Below, piece after piece: positions 11,276 to 24,560 of a DNA stretch of 64,000 nt. Where the stretch lies: positions 1-64,000 of the forward strand of contig CAVLGW020000047.1 in the NCBI GenBank assembly GCA_963669155.1. The letters run 5' to 3'. Positions within the stretch are counted from its first letter, which is position 1; each line of letters starts with the position of its first letter. A program made the translations under genes and the position numbers. The notes below the pieces were generated by a model. The model worked only from the letters and a program-made list of their open reading frames with translations. It ran no database searches and had not been told where the DNA came from. Origin of the DNA: Arbacia lixula. Lineage: Eukaryota; Echinodermata; Echinoidea; Arbacioida; Arbaciidae.

Positions 11276-12705
11276 TTAGTCTCTCTTGCTCCACCCACCC
11301 GCTCTCTTCCTCTCCATCTCCATCCCTCTGTTTGTTTGGGGTTTTTTTTTTCTATTTTGAATTATTAGTTGATTGTTACTGTGCATTTAATATTTATCGC
11401 ATTTTCGGGTATCATCATTATTTTTGTTACGTATATACAATACTAAGTAATAATCAATTAATAAACATTTTCCTGTAAGTAGTTTAATCCTTCAGTACTG
11501 TGGGTCAATATCAATACATTTGAAAAGCTCACAAATTTGTGATTGAAGTAAATATACGCATGTGCCGTTATTTTGTTTTCTACTGCGTAATTAATCAAAG
11601 AACAATTTGATTTATTCTTAAATAAGAAAATGCATCAGTTTTTAAGGCAGAAGAAACTTCTCTCACCATCAACCCCCCCCCCCCCCCCCCAATATTAAAC
11701 GTTATTATTGATACACATTAGCTTTAGTAAAGTGTTCAGTGAAAATGTTTCATTATGTTTTTACCAAATTTAACGAAATTTAGGCACATTTTGCAATCCG
11801 TAGAATTAAAACGCTGCTCCATTTTGAATATTTGATCTTTTGTTAAAATATCTGCTGAGTAGTGACTTTCTAAAGATCAGTGACAATGCCAATGACAATG
11901 TCAATGACAAATCACGCGCGCACTTAGCGCATAGGGGTAGGCGCTCCACTTATTACGTCATTACAGACATGACAGATAGTAGGCGTCTCCTCTGGGCGTC
12001 TCCACGTGCACATGCGCACTTTACCAAACTTTCTATAGTAAACAAACAACGGGGCGCTTACGTACACATAATAGAGATTGGTAATAGCCTCAACTTTGAA
12101 TGAATGAAGTTGTTGATCCTTACTTCAATTTCATCACAAAATATCATAGGAATCTTTAAAGAAGTGTGTATCATTTCGACGAAAAACCTTGAACACCTTC
12201 ATGCCTGACATCAATGTGAGTAAAATACTTTATGTTATACCTGCAATATCAGAAAATTATTGATTTTGAGTGTAACTCTCTTAGTCTTCGAAAATGCAAG
12301 TGAGGGGAAAATACCAATAAGGCGCGAGAGTTTTGGTCACTTCGACTTCAAACTGTCATATAATATGATAACATAGCTAAGCAGTAGTTCATATCAAGCT
12401 ACATATCGTTATATTTTGTGTCCTTTTTTATCACAAAGTAAAGCCGTATTGGATCTAAGATACTAGTTATATTATAAATATGATTGTAAGATTTTGATAC
12501 GGAATAACATTAATACATTTTGAGTTCATTCTCAAACTTGACTTAATGAAAACATACAAACAAACCTGACTTTAAATCCATTATATGGCTATTGTAAGTA
12601 TTGCTTGGAAATATAATGTACCCTTTATGATTTTTCTAATTTCAGCAACTTGGGTTGTACTGGATTTGAATTCAGGTGTGGATCCTTTTAATATAATATA
12701 CAATA
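11276..12705. other. Non-coding stretch with one poly-C run
   Basis: AT-rich sequence with an 18-base C run at 11,673-11,690. No supported ORF, RNA gene or repeat was found. The ORF at 11,840-12,103 has no recognisable domain. Confidence 0.45.
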
Positions 12706-12917
12706 TACTGAACTAACATAGTAACTTGATCATGATTATTAAGACAATCTTGGATGATTATAAGGAAGAGGATGTCAACTTACATGCAGCTAATGCAAAG
12801 CCATGGACGTCTCACTAAATACCCCAGGATTTTCCTCTGATTAAAATAATCAATGTTTGGCTCTCTCTACCTGCCTAGAAAAACTGCTGCTTTGATCTTT
12901 TGAATTTCCTTCTTTAA

Positions 12918-13462
12918 AGGGCATATATTGTACTGGAAGAAGAAAAGCCATCAAAAGGTGATCGTGAGCAATCTTCATAACAACGGTCTGAAATTTATTG
13001 TCCATTTTAGAAACTTGCTGAAATCTATTTGCCCTCAAATGATCCACATTTGGAGTTAGTAATGATTTAATCGCAAATCTGCAAATCCTCGTATTTATCG
13101 GCCCGAACACATGAGGATTTGGGATTCAATCACCAATTACTCAAAATGTGTATCGTTTGAAGACAAATAACTTTCAGCAAGTTTTTAAAATGGACAAGAC
13201 ATGAACTTAAGACCATTGGTAAGAAGATTGCTCACAACCACCTTTTGAAGGCTTTTTGTCTTCCCAGGTGTGTGTTTCACCAAGCTGTTCGTAAGTTACG
13301 AACGACTGGTGATCCCTTCTTGTGCTAAATGCAATATCATACTTTGTTCATCATGTTCATTGAGAATCTGATTTAGCACAAGAAGGGATAACCAGTCGTT
13401 CGTAAATTCGTTCGTAACTTACGAACAGCTTGGTGAAAACCCCCCTGTACAGTATATGCCCT
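12918..13462. mobile_element. Fold-back MITE, copy B, interrupted by an insertion
   Basis: Starts AGGGCATATATTGTAC and ends GTACAGTATATGCCCT. It shares AAAAGGTGATCGTGAGCAAT, TTGTCCATTTTA, GAAACTTGCTGAAA-like text and GGCTTTTTGTCTTCCCA with copy A at 1,298-1,639. A TTAA precedes the left end, but the right flank is GACA, so the right target copy is lost or the element was part of a larger rearrangement. An inserted palindrome separates CTTCCCA from CTGTACAG near the right end. Confidence 0.7.
13267..13445. mobile_element. Palindromic MITE nested in copy B
   Basis: TTTCACCAAGCTGTTCGTAA at the left is matched inverted by TTACGAACAGCTTGGTGAAA at the right. TAGCACAAGAAGGGAT pairs with ATCCCTTCTTGTGCTA further in. 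Fragments of the same end (AGCTTGGTGAAAC) occur near 7,510 and TTCACCAAGCTGT near 33,440, so this is a dispersed family. Confidence 0.75.
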
Positions 13463-13565
13463 GACACGTCCATGGCTTTGCATTAGCAGCACGTAGGTTG
13501 ACCTCATCTTCCTTATATCCACTCTCGTCCTAATCATCATGATCATGTAATTATGTTAGTTCAGT

Positions 13566-13581
13566 ACACAGCATGCTGTGT
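13566..13581. repeat. Perfect 16-bp palindrome at the array boundary
   Basis: ACACAGCATGCTGTGT is its own reverse complement. It lies between the fold-back arm and the first diverged satellite units. Confidence 0.9.
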
Positions 13582-14089
13582 CACTCGAGGAGGATGGTAA
13601 GTATGAAGCAATGGACGAGCATACGAAAACTGTAATACCAGAGGACCATATGTGTCATTGGACGAGCATACCAATATGTGTCATTGGAGGAGCATACTAA
13701 ATATGTGTCATTAAAAGAGCATACCACCATTGGAGGGGAGGAGCATACCAAATGTCACTGGAGGAGCATACCAAATAATTATGTGCCATTGGACGAGCAT
13801 ACGAAAACTGTAATACCAGAGGACCATATGTGTAATTACAGGAGCATCCAAAATATGAGTCATTGAAGGAGCATATGTGTAATTGCAGGAGCATCCAAAA
13901 TATAAGTCATTGGAGGAGCATAGCAAATATGTGTCATTGGAAGAGCACACCAAATATTCTTTATTGGAGGAGCACACCAAATATTCTTTATTGGAGGAGC
14001 ATACCAAATATGTGTCATTGAAGGAGCAAAGCAAATATGCGTCATTGGAGGAGCATACCAAATATGTGTCATTGGAGGAGCATTCCAAA

Positions 14090-14520
14090 TGGGTAATTGG
14101 AGAAGCATACCAGCAATAGAGGAGAAGGTGGAAGAAGATGGTAAGTATGTGTCGTCGGAGAAGGATGGTAAGTATGCGTCATGGGAGGAGCATACCAAAT
14201 ATGTGTCATTGGGGGAGCAAGATGGAAGAAGATGGTTATAGCATGCGTCATTGAAAGAAAAGGATAAGTATGTGTCATTGGAGAAGATGGTAAGTATGTG
14301 TAATCAGAGAAGGATGGTAAGTAGGCGTCATTGGAGGAGCATACCAGCATTGCAGGAGCGCACCAAATACGTGTCATTGGAGGAGCATACCAACGATGTG
14401 TCATTGTAGGAGCAAGATGGAAGAAGATGGTTATAGTGTGCGTCATTGAAAGAAGAGGGTAAGTATGTGTCATTGGAGAAGGATGGTAAGTATGCGTCTT
14501 TGGAGAAGGATGGTTAGTGT
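14090..14520 (+). repeat. Composite satellite segment, related to 22,792-23,240
   Basis: This stretch carries less regular units (GGGGGAGCAAGATGGAAGAA, GGTTATAGCATGCGTCATTG, AAAGAAAAGGATAAGTATG, TGTAATCAGAGAAGG) in the same order as 22,792-23,240. A block of about 430 bp has therefore been copied across roughly 8.7 kb of array. Confidence 0.7.
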
Positions 14521-16569
14521 GCGTCTTTGGAGGAGCATACAAAGTGGGTAATTTGAGGAGCATACCAGCAATGGAGGAGAAGATGGAAGAAGATGGTAAG
14601 TATGTGTCATCGGAGGAGGATGGTAAGTAGGCGTCATTGGAGGAGGATACCAAATATGCGTCATTGGAGCAGCATACCAAATATGTGTCATTGGAGGAGC
14701 ATACCAAATATGTGTCATTGGAGGAGCATACCAAATATGGTGCATTAGAGGAGCATACCAGCATTGGAGGAGCATAGCAAATATGTGTCATTGGAAGAGC
14801 ACGCCAAATATTCGTCATTGGAGGAGCATACCAAATATGTGTCATTGGAAGAGCACGCCAAATATTCGTCATTGGAGGAGCATACCAAATATGTGTCATT
14901 GAAGGAGCATAGCCAATATGTGTCATTGAAGGAGCATTCCAAATGGGTAATTGGAGGAGCATACCAGCAAGAGAGGAGAAGGTGGAAGAAGATGGTAAGT
15001 ATGTGTCATCGGAGAAGGATAAAGTAGTCGTCATTGGAGGAGCATACCAAATGCGTCATTGGAGGAGCATACCAAATATGTGTCATTGTAGGAGCATACC
15101 AAATAATGTGTTATTACAGGAGCATACCAAATATGGTGCATTAGAGGAGCATACCATCATTGGAGGAGCATAGCAAATATGTGTCATTGTAGGAGCATAC
15201 CAAATATGTGTCATTGTAGGAGCATACCAAATATGTGTCATTGGAAGAGCACGCCAAATATTCGTCATTGGAGGAGCAAACAAAATATGTGTCATTGGAG
15301 GAGCATAGCCAATATGTGTCATTGTAGGAGCATACCAAATATGTGTCATTGGAGGAGCATACCAAATATGTGTCATTGGAGGAGCATACCAAATATGTGT
15401 CATTGGAGGAGCATACCAAATATGTGTCATTGTAGGAGCATTCCAAATATGTGTCATTGTAGGAGCAAGATGAAAGAAGATGGTTATAGTGTGCGTCATT
15501 GAAAGAAGAGGGTGAGTATGTGTCATTGGAGAAGGATGGTAAGTATGCGTCTTTGGAGGAGCATACCAAATATGCGTCATTGGAGGAGCATACCAAATAT
15601 GTGTCATTGGAGGAGCATACCAAATATGTGTCATTGGAGGAGCATACCAAATATGTGCCATTGGAGGAGCATACCAAATATGTGTCATTGGAGGAGCATA
15701 CCAAATATGTGTCATTGGAGGAGCATAGGCCTACCAAATATGTGTCATTGGAGGAGCATACCAAATATGCGTTATTGGGGGAGCATAGTGAATATGAGTA
15801 TTTGGAGGATCATACCAAGTATTATATTTCATTAGAAGTACATACAGAATATAGTAAGTATATGTCATTGAAAGAGGATAGTAAGTGTCATTGGAGAAGG
15901 ATGCTAAGTATGCGACTTTACAGGAGCATACCAAATGGGTAATTGGTGGAGCATACCAAATGGGTAATTGGTGGAGCATACCAGCAATGGAGGAGAAGAT
16001 GGAAGAAGATGGTAAGTATGTGTCATCGGAGAAGGATGGTAAGTAGGCGTCATTGGAGGAGTATACCAAATATGTGTCAATGGAGGAGCCTATACCAACG
16101 ATGTGTCATTGGAGGAGCATACCAAATGGGTGATTGGAGGAGCATACCAAATGGGTAATTGGAGGAGCATACAAGCAATGGAGGAGAAGCAGGAAGAAGC
16201 AGGAAGAAGATTATTAGTTTGGATAGTAAGTATGTAGGATTGGAGAAGTACGGTAAGTATGTGTAATTGGAGAAGGATGGTAAGTAGGCGTCATTAGAGG
16301 AGCATACCAACGATGTACCATTTGAGGAGCATACCAAATATGCGTCATTGGAGGAGCATACCGAATATGCGTCATTGGAGTAGCATACCAAATGCGTCAT
16401 TGGAGGAGCATAACAAATGGGTAATTGGAGGAGCATATGAGCAATGGAGGAGAAGATGGAAGAAGATGGTAAGTGCATGTGTGTCATCGGAGAAGGATGT
16501 TAAGTAGGTGTCATTGGAGGAGCATACCAAATATGCGTCATTGGAGGAGCATAGCAAATGCGTTGGAGG

Positions 16570-18625
16570 AGCATAACAAATATATAATTGGAGGAGCATA
16601 CCAGTAATGGAGGAAAAGATGGAAGAAGATGGTAAGTATGTGTCATCGGAGAAGGATGGTAAGTAGGCGTCATTGGAGGAGCATACCAAGTATGCGTCAT
16701 TGGAGGAGCATACCAAATGGGTAATTGGATGAGCATACCAGCAATGGAGGAGAAGATGGAAGAAGATGGTAAGTATGTGTCATCGGAGAAGGATGGTTAG
16801 CAGTTGTCATTGGAGGAGCATACCAAATATGCGTCATTGGAGGAGCAGAGCAAATGTGTTGGAGGAGCATAGCAAATGGGTAATTGGATGAGCATACCAG
16901 CAATGGAGGAGAAGATGGAAGAAGATGGTAAGTATGTGCCATCGGAGAAGGATGGTTAGCAGTTATCATTGGAGGAGCATACCAAATATGCGTTATTGGA
17001 GGAGCATAGCAAATGTGTTGGAGGAGCATAGCAAATGGGTAATTGGGTGAGCATACCAGCAATGGAGGAGAAGATGGAAAAAGATGGTAAGTATGTGTCA
17101 TCGGAGAAGGATGGTTAGTAGGCGTCATTGGAGAAGCATACCAAATATGCGTCATTGGAGGAGCATACCAAATGCATTGGAGGAGCATACCAAGTTGGTC
17201 ATTGGAGGAGCATACCAAATGGGTAATTCGATGAGCATACCAGCAATGGAGGAGAAGATGGAAGAAGATGGTAATTGGAGAATGATGGTAAATAAGCGTC
17301 ATTGGAGGAGCATACCAGTATTGCAGGAGCGCACCAAATATGTGTCATTAGAGGAGCATACCAAATGGGTAATTGGAGGAGCATACCAGCAATGGACGAA
17401 AAGATGGAAGAAGATGGTAAGTATGTGTCATCGGAGAAGGATGGTTAGTAGGCGTCATCGCAGGAGCATACCAACGATGTGCCGTTGGAAGAGCATACCG
17501 AATATGCGTCATTGGAGGAGCATACCGAATATGCGTCATTGGGGGAGCACACCAAATATGCGTCATTGGAGGAGCATACCAAATGCATTGGAGGAGCATA
17601 CCAAATGGGTAATTGGAGGAGCATACCAGCAATGAAGGAGAAGATGGAAGAAGATGGTAAGTATGTGTCATCGGAGAAGGATGGTATGTAGGCGTCATTG
17701 GAGGAGCATACCAAATATGCGTCATTGGAGGAGCATACCAAATGCGTCATTGGAGGAGCATAACAAATGGGTAATTGGATGAGCATACCAGCAATGGAGG
17801 AGAAGATGGAAGAAGATGGTAAGTATGTGCCATCGGAGAAGGATGGTTAGCAGTTGTCATTGGAGGAGCATACCAAATATGCGTCATTGGAGGAGCATAG
17901 CAAATGTGTTGGAGGAGCATAGCAAATGGGTAATTGGATGAGCATACCAGCAATGGAGGAGAAGATGGAAGAAGATGGTAAGTATGTGCCATCGGAGAAG
18001 GATGGTTAGCAGTTATCATTGGAGGAGCATACCAAATATGCGTCATTGGAGGAGCATAGCAAATGTGTTGGAGGAGTATAGCAAATGGGTAATTGGGTGA
18101 GCATACCAGCAATGGAGGAGAAGATGGAAAAAGATGGTAAGTATGTGTCATCGGAGAAGGATGGTTAGTAGGCGTCATTGGAGAAGCATACCAAATATGC
18201 GTCATTGGAGGAGCATACCAAATGCATTGGAGGAGCATACCAAATTGGTCATTGGAGGAGCATACCAAATGGGTAATTGGATGAGCATACCAGCAATGGA
18301 GGAGAAGATTGAAGAAGATGGTAATTGGAGAATGATGGTAAATAAGCGTCATTGGAGGAGCATACCAGTATTGCAGGAGCGCACCAAATATGTGTCATTA
18401 GAGGAGCATACCAAATGGGTAATTGGAGGAGCATACCAGCAATGGACGAAAAGATGGAAGAAGATGGTAAGTATGTGTCATCGGAGAAGGATGGTTAGTA
18501 GGCGTCATCGCAGGAGCATACCAACGATGTGCCGTTGGAAGAGCATACCGAATATGCGTCATTGGAGGAGCATACCGAATATGCGTCATTGGGGGAGCAC
18601 ACCAAATATGCGTCAGTGGAGGAGC
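16570..18625 (+). repeat. 1,050-bp tandem duplication inside the array
   Basis: Landmarks recur at a spacing of exactly 1,050 bp, for example the unusual GGATGGTTAGCAGTT...ATCATTGG segment and the CAGTATTGCAGGAGCGCACC segment (about 17,306 and 18,356). The copies differ at a few positions, such as AATTCGATGAGC against AATTGGATGAGC, so they are recent but not identical. Confidence 0.85.
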
Positions 18626-19599
18626 ATAGCGAATGGGTAATTGGAGGAGCATACCAGCAATGGAGGAGAAGATCGAAGAAGATGGTAGGTATGTGTCATC
18701 GGAGAAGGATGGTAAGTAGGCGTCATTGGAGGAGCATACCAAATATGCGTCATTGGAGGAGCATACCAAATGCGTCATTGGAGGAGCATACCAAATTTGC
18801 GTCATTGGAAGAGCATACCAAATGCGTCATTGGAGGAGCAAACCAAATAGGTAATTGGAGGAGCATACCAGCAATGTAGGAGAAGATGGAAGAAGATGGT
18901 AAGTATGTGTCATCGGAGAAGGATGGTAAGTATGCGTCATTGCAGGAGCATACCAAATATGCGTCATGGGAGGAGCATAGCAAATGTGCAATTTGAGGAG
19001 CATACCAGCATTCGAGGAACATTATGTGTGATTGGAGGAGCGTGCGAAATATGTGTCATTGGAGAAGCATATCAAATGTGTCAGTGGAGGAGATTACTAA
19101 ATGTTATTGGAGGAGCATTAAAAATAAGGTAAGTACATGTGTCATTGGAAAAAGATGATAAGTATGTGTCATTATGGTAAGTATGGGTCATTAGAAGAAG
19201 AGAGCAAGTATAGGTCAATGGAAGAGAATGGTTAGTATGTGTCATTACGCAGCACGCCAGCATTGGAGGAGTGTACCAGATATGTGTCATTGAAGGAGCA
19301 TACCAAATATGTGTCATTGGAGAAACATACCAAATATGTTTTTTTGGCAAAGTATACCAACTGTGTTTTTGGAGGAGCATGCCAAATATGTGTCATTGGA
19401 GGAGCATACCAAATGGGTAATTGGAGGAGCATACCAAATGCGTCATTGGAGGAGCATACCAAATGCGTCATTGGATGAGCATACCAAATGGGTAATTGGA
19501 GGAGGATACCAAATGGGTAATTGGAGGAGCATACCAAATGCGTCATTGAAGGAGCATACAAAATATGTGCCATTGGAGGAGCATACCAAATATATGTAA

Positions 19600-19965
19600 T
19601 TTGAGGAGCATACCAGCATTGGAGGAGCATACCAAATATGTGTTATTGGAGGAGCATACCAAATATATGTAATTTGAGGAGCATACCAGCATTGGAGGAG
19701 CATACCAAATATGTGTTATTGAAGGAGCATACCAAATATGTGCAATTTGAGGAGCATACCAAATATGTGTCATTGGATGAGCATACCAAATATGCGTCAT
19801 TGGAGGAGCATACCAAATATGTGTCATTGGAGGAGCATACCAAATATATGTAATTTGAGGAGCATACCAGCATTGGAGGAGCATACCAAATATGTGTTAT
19901 TGAAGGAGCATACCAAATATGTGCAATTTGAGGAGCATAGCAAATATGTGTCATTGGAGGAGCAT
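19600..19965 (+). repeat. 181-bp tandem duplication inside the array
   Basis: The pair of variant units ATATGTAATTTGAGGAGC and AGCATTGGAGGAGCATACC followed by TGTGTTATTGAAGG recurs 181 bp apart (about 19,670 and 19,851). Confidence 0.7.
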
Positions 19966-20760
19966 ACCAAATATGTGTCATTGGAGGAGCATACCAAATA
20001 TGTGTCATTGATGGAGCATAACAAATAGGTGCCATTGGAGGAGCATGCAATATGTGTCATTGGAGGAGCATACCGAATATGTGCCATTGGAGGAGAATAC
20101 CAAATATGTGTCATTGAAGGAGCATACCAAATATGTGCCATTGGAGGAGAATACCAAATATGTGCCATTAGAGGAGCATACCCAATATGGGTCATTGGAG
20201 GAGCATACCAAATATGTGTCATTGGAGGAGCATACCAAATATGTATCATTAAAGGAGCATACCAAATATGTGTCATTGGAGGAGCATACCTAATATGTAT
20301 CATTGGAGAAGCATACCAAATATGTGTCATTGGAGGAGCATACCAAATATGTGTCATTGGAGGAGCATACCAAATATGTGTCATTGATGGAGCATAACAA
20401 ATAGGTGCCATTGGAGGAGCATGCAATATGTGTCATTGGAGGAGCATACCGAATATGTGCCATTGGAGGAGAATACCAAATATGTGTCATTGAAGGAGCA
20501 TACCAAATATGTGCCATTGGAGGAGAATGCCAAATATGTGCCATTAGAGGAGCATACCCAATATGGGTCATTGGAGGAGCATACCAAATATGTGTCATTG
20601 GAGGAGCATACCAAATATGTATCATTAAAGGAGCATACCAAATATGTGTCATTGGAGGAGCATACCTAATATGTATCATTGGAGAAGCATACCAAATATG
20701 TGTCATTGGAGGAGCATACCAAATATGTGTCATTGGAGGAGCATACCAAATATGTGTCAT
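19960..20760 (+). repeat. 376-bp tandem duplication inside the array
   Basis: The marker AACAAATAGGTGCCATTGG occurs at about 20,020 and 20,396, and the following variant units (GGAGGAGCATGCAATATG, ACCCAATATGGGTCATTGG) repeat in the same order. One difference is AATACC against AATGCC. Confidence 0.85.
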
Positions 20761-22336
20761 TGGAGAAGCATACCAAATATTTATCATTGGAGGAGCATAC
20801 CAAATATGTGTCATTGGAGGAGCATACCTAATATGTGTCATTGGAGAAGCATACCAAATATGTGTCATTGGAGGAACATACCAAATATGTGTCATTGGAG
20901 GAGCATACCAAATATGTGTCATTGGAGGAGCATACCAAATATGTGTCATTGGAGGAGCATACCAAATATGTGTCATTGGAGGAGCATACCAAATATGCGT
21001 CATTGGAGGAGCATACCAAATATGTGTCATTGGAGGAGCATACCAAATATGTGTCATTGGAGGAGCATACCAAATATGTGTCATTGGAGGAGCATACCAA
21101 ATATGTGTCATTGGAGGAGCATACCCAATATGGGTCATTGGAGGAGCATACCAAATATGTGTCATTGGAGGAACATACCAAATATATGTCATTGGAGGAG
21201 CATATCAAATATGTGTCATTGGAGGAGCATACCAAATATATGTCATTGGAGGAGCATACCAAATATATGTCATTGGAGGAGCATACGAAATATGTGTCAT
21301 TGGAGGAGCATACCAAATATATGTCATTGGAGGAGCTTAGCGAATATGTGTCATTGGATTAGCATAGCGAATATGTGTCATGGGAGGAGCATACCAAATA
21401 TGCGTTATTGGAGGAGCATACCAAATATGTGTCATTGGAGGAGCATAGCAAATATGTGTCATTTGAGGAGCATACCAGCATTGGAGGAACATGCCAAATA
21501 TTATGTCATTGGAGAAGCATACCAAATATGTGTCATTGGAGAAGCATACCAAATATGTGTCATTGGAGAAGCATACCAAATATGTGTCATTGGAGGAGCA
21601 TACCAAATATGTGTCATTGGAGGAGCATACCAAATATATGTCACTGGAGGAGCATACCAAATATATGTCATTGGAGGAGCATACCAAATATGTGTCATTG
21701 GAGGAGCATACCAAATATGTGTCATTGGAGGAGCATACCAAATATGTGTCATTGGAGGAGCATACCAAATATGTGTCATTGGAGGAGCATACCAAATATG
21801 TGTCATTGGAGGAGCATACCAAATATGCGTCATTGCAGGAGCACACCAAATATGTGTCATTGGAGGAGCATACCAAATATGTGTCATTGGAGGAGCATAC
21901 CAAATATGTGTCATTGGAGGAGCATACCAAATATGTGTCATTGGAGGAGCATACCCAATATGGGTCATTGGAGGAGCATACCAAATATGTGTCATTGGAG
22001 GAGCATACCAAATATATGTCATTGGAGGAGCATATCAAATATGTGTCATTGGAGGAGCATACCAAATATATGTCATTGGAGGAGCATACCAAATATATGT
22101 CATTGGAGGAGCATACGAAATATGTGTCATTGGAGGAGCATACCAAATATATGTCATTGGAGGAGCTTAGCGAATATGTGTCATTGGATTAGCATAGCGA
22201 ATATGTGTCATGGGAGGAGCATACCAAATATGCGTTATTGGAGGAGCATACCAAATATGTGTCATTGGAGGAGCATAGCAAATATGTGTCATTTGAGGAG
22301 CATACCAGCATTGGAGGAACATGCCAAATATTATGT
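20680..22336 (+). repeat. 830-bp tandem duplication inside the array
   Basis: The marker GAGGAGCTTAGCGAATATG with GGATTAGCATAGCG recurs at about 21,331 and 22,161. The array between the markers carries the same order of ATATATGTC, CATATCAAAT and CATACGAAAT variants. The first copy lacks the CATTGCAGGAGC change seen at 21,833. Confidence 0.85.
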
Positions 22337-22791
22337 CATTGGAGGAGCATACCAAATATGCGTCATTGCAGGAGCATACCAAATATGTGTCATTGGAGGA
22401 GCATACCAAATATGTGTCATTGGAGGAGCATACCAAATATGTGTCATTGGAGGATCATACCAAATATGTGTCATTGGAGGAGCATACCAAATATGCGTCA
22501 TTGCAGGAGCATACCAAATATGTGTCATTGGAGGAGCATACCAAATATGTGTCATTGGAGGAGCATACCAAATATGTGTCATTGGAGGAGCATACCAAAT
22601 ATGTGTCATTGGAGGAGCATACAAAATATGTGTCATTGGAGGAGCATACCAAATATGTGTCATTGGAGGAGCATGCCCAATATGGGTCATTGGAGGAGCA
22701 TACCAAATATGTGTCATTGGAGGAGCATACCAAATATGTGTCATTGGAGGAGCATACCAAATATGTGTCATTGGAGGAGCATACCAAATGG

Positions 22792-23240
22792 GTAATTGGA
22801 GAAGCATACCAGCAATTGAGGAGAAGGTGGATGAAGATGGTAAGTATGTGTCGTCGGAGAAGGATGGTAAGTATGCGTCATGGGAGGAGCATACCAAATA
22901 TGTGTCATTGGGGGAGCAAGATGGAAGAAGATGGTTATAGCATGCGTCATTGAAAGAAAAGGATAAGTATGTGTCATTGGAGAAGATGGTAAGTATGTGT
23001 AATCAGAGAAGGATGGTAAGTAGGCGTCTTCGGAGGAGCATACCAGCATTGCAGGAGCACACCAAATACATGTCATTGGAGGAGTATACCAACGCTGTGT
23101 CATTGGAGGAGCATACCAACGCTGTGTCATTGGAGGAGCATACCAAATATGTGTCATTGCAGGAGCAAGATGAAAGAAGATGGTTATAGTGTGCGTCATT
23201 GAAAGAAGAGGGCAAGTATGTGTCATTGGAGAAGGATGGT
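22792..23240 (+). repeat. Composite satellite segment, related to 14,090-14,520
   Basis: Same ordered series of irregular units as 14,090-14,520, including GGGGGAGCAAGATGGAAGAA and AAAGAAAAGGATAAGTATG. It differs by changes such as GGCGTCTTCGG for GGCGTCATTGG. Confidence 0.7.
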
Positions 23241-24560
23241 TAGTGTGCGTCTTTGGAGAAGCATACAAAATGGGTAATTGGAGGAGCATACCAGCAATGG
23301 AGGAGAAGATGGAAGAAGATATGGTAAGTATGTGTCATCGGAGGAGGATGGTAAGTAGGCGTCATTGGAGGAGGATACCAAATATGCGTCATTGGAGCAG
23401 CATACCAAATGCGTCATTGGAAGAGCATACCAAATGCGTCATTGGAAGAGCATACCAAATATGTGTCATTGAAGGGGCATACCAAATATGTGTCATTGGA
23501 GTAGCATACCAAATATGGTGCATTAGAGGAGCATACCAGCATTGGAGGAGCATAGCAAATATGTGTCATTGGAAGAGCACGCCAAATATTCGTCATTGGA
23601 GGAGCATACCAAATATGTGTCATTGAAGGAGCATACCAAACATGTGTCATTGAAGGAGCATACCAAATATGTGTCATTGGAGGGGCATACCAAATATGTG
23701 TCATTGGAGGCGTATACCAAATATGTGTCATTGGAGGAGCATTCCAAATGGGTAATTGGAGGAGCATACCAAATGGGTGATTGGAGAAGCATACCAGCAA
23801 GAGAGGAGAAGGTGGAAGAAGATGGTAAGTATGTGTCATCGGAGAAGGATAAAGTAGTCGTCATTGGAGGAGCATACCAAATGCGTCATTGGAGGAGCAT
23901 ACCAAATATGTGTCATTGGAAGAGCACGCCAAGTATTCGTCATTGGAGGAGCATAATAAATATGTGTCATTGGAGGAGCATACCAAATATGTGCCATTAG
24001 AGGAGCATACCAAATATGTGTCATTGAAGGAGCATACCAAATATGTGTCATTGAAGGAGCATACCAAATAATGTGTCATTGGAGGGGCATACCAAATATG
24101 TGTCATTGGAAGAGCACGCCAAATATTCGTCATTGGAGGAGCATATGTGTCATTGGAGGAGCATACCAAATATGTGTCATTGGAGGAGCATACTAAATAT
24201 TTGTCATTGGAGGAGCATACCAAATATGTGTCATTGGAGGAGCATACCAAATATGTGTCATTGGAGGAGCATACCTAATGCGTCATTGGAGAAGCATACC
24301 AAATATGGTTGAAGGAGCATACCAGCAATGGAGGAGAAGATGGAAGAAGATGGTAAGTATGTGTCATCGGTGAAGGATGGTAAGAAGACGTCATTGCAGG
24401 AGCATACCAAATATGCATCATTGGAGGAGCATACCAAATGCGTCATTGGAAGAGCATACCAGCATTGGAGGAGAAGCAGGAAGAAGATTATTAGTTTGGA
24501 TAGTAAGTATGTAGGATTGGAGAAGTACGGTAACTATGCGTCATTGGAGGAGCATACCAA

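Larger units (their letters stand above)
12706..13566. mobile_element. Large fold-back element abutting the satellite
   Basis: The left arm (12,706-12,814) and right arm (13,462-13,566) are inverted copies about 105 bp long. They share TACTGAACTAACATA, TGATCATGAT, ATAAGGAAGA, TGTCAAC/TTAC, and GCTAATGCAAAGCCATGGAC at the inner edge. Between them sits a second fold-back (12,918-13,462), itself interrupted by a third (13,267-13,445). The right arm ends against a perfect 16-bp palindrome (13,566-13,581), and the minisatellite starts about 5 bases later. Confidence 0.75.

Noticed and set aside
11138..11368. ORF with long Ser-Leu repeat
   Set aside because: Produced by the (CT)n/(CTAT)n microsatellite.
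20290..21192. 300-codon minus-strand ORF with MTHIWYAPP periodicity
   Set aside because: Same artefact of a stop-free 27-bp period on the other strand. No start context, splice signals or non-repeat domain.
21375..22940. 521-codon plus-strand ORF (and a 508-codon ORF at 20,644-22,170)
   Set aside because: The translation is only the 9-residue periodic readout of the 27-bp unit. Five of six frames are open over the same DNA, and frames change whenever 25- or 28-bp variants occur, so length is no evidence for coding.
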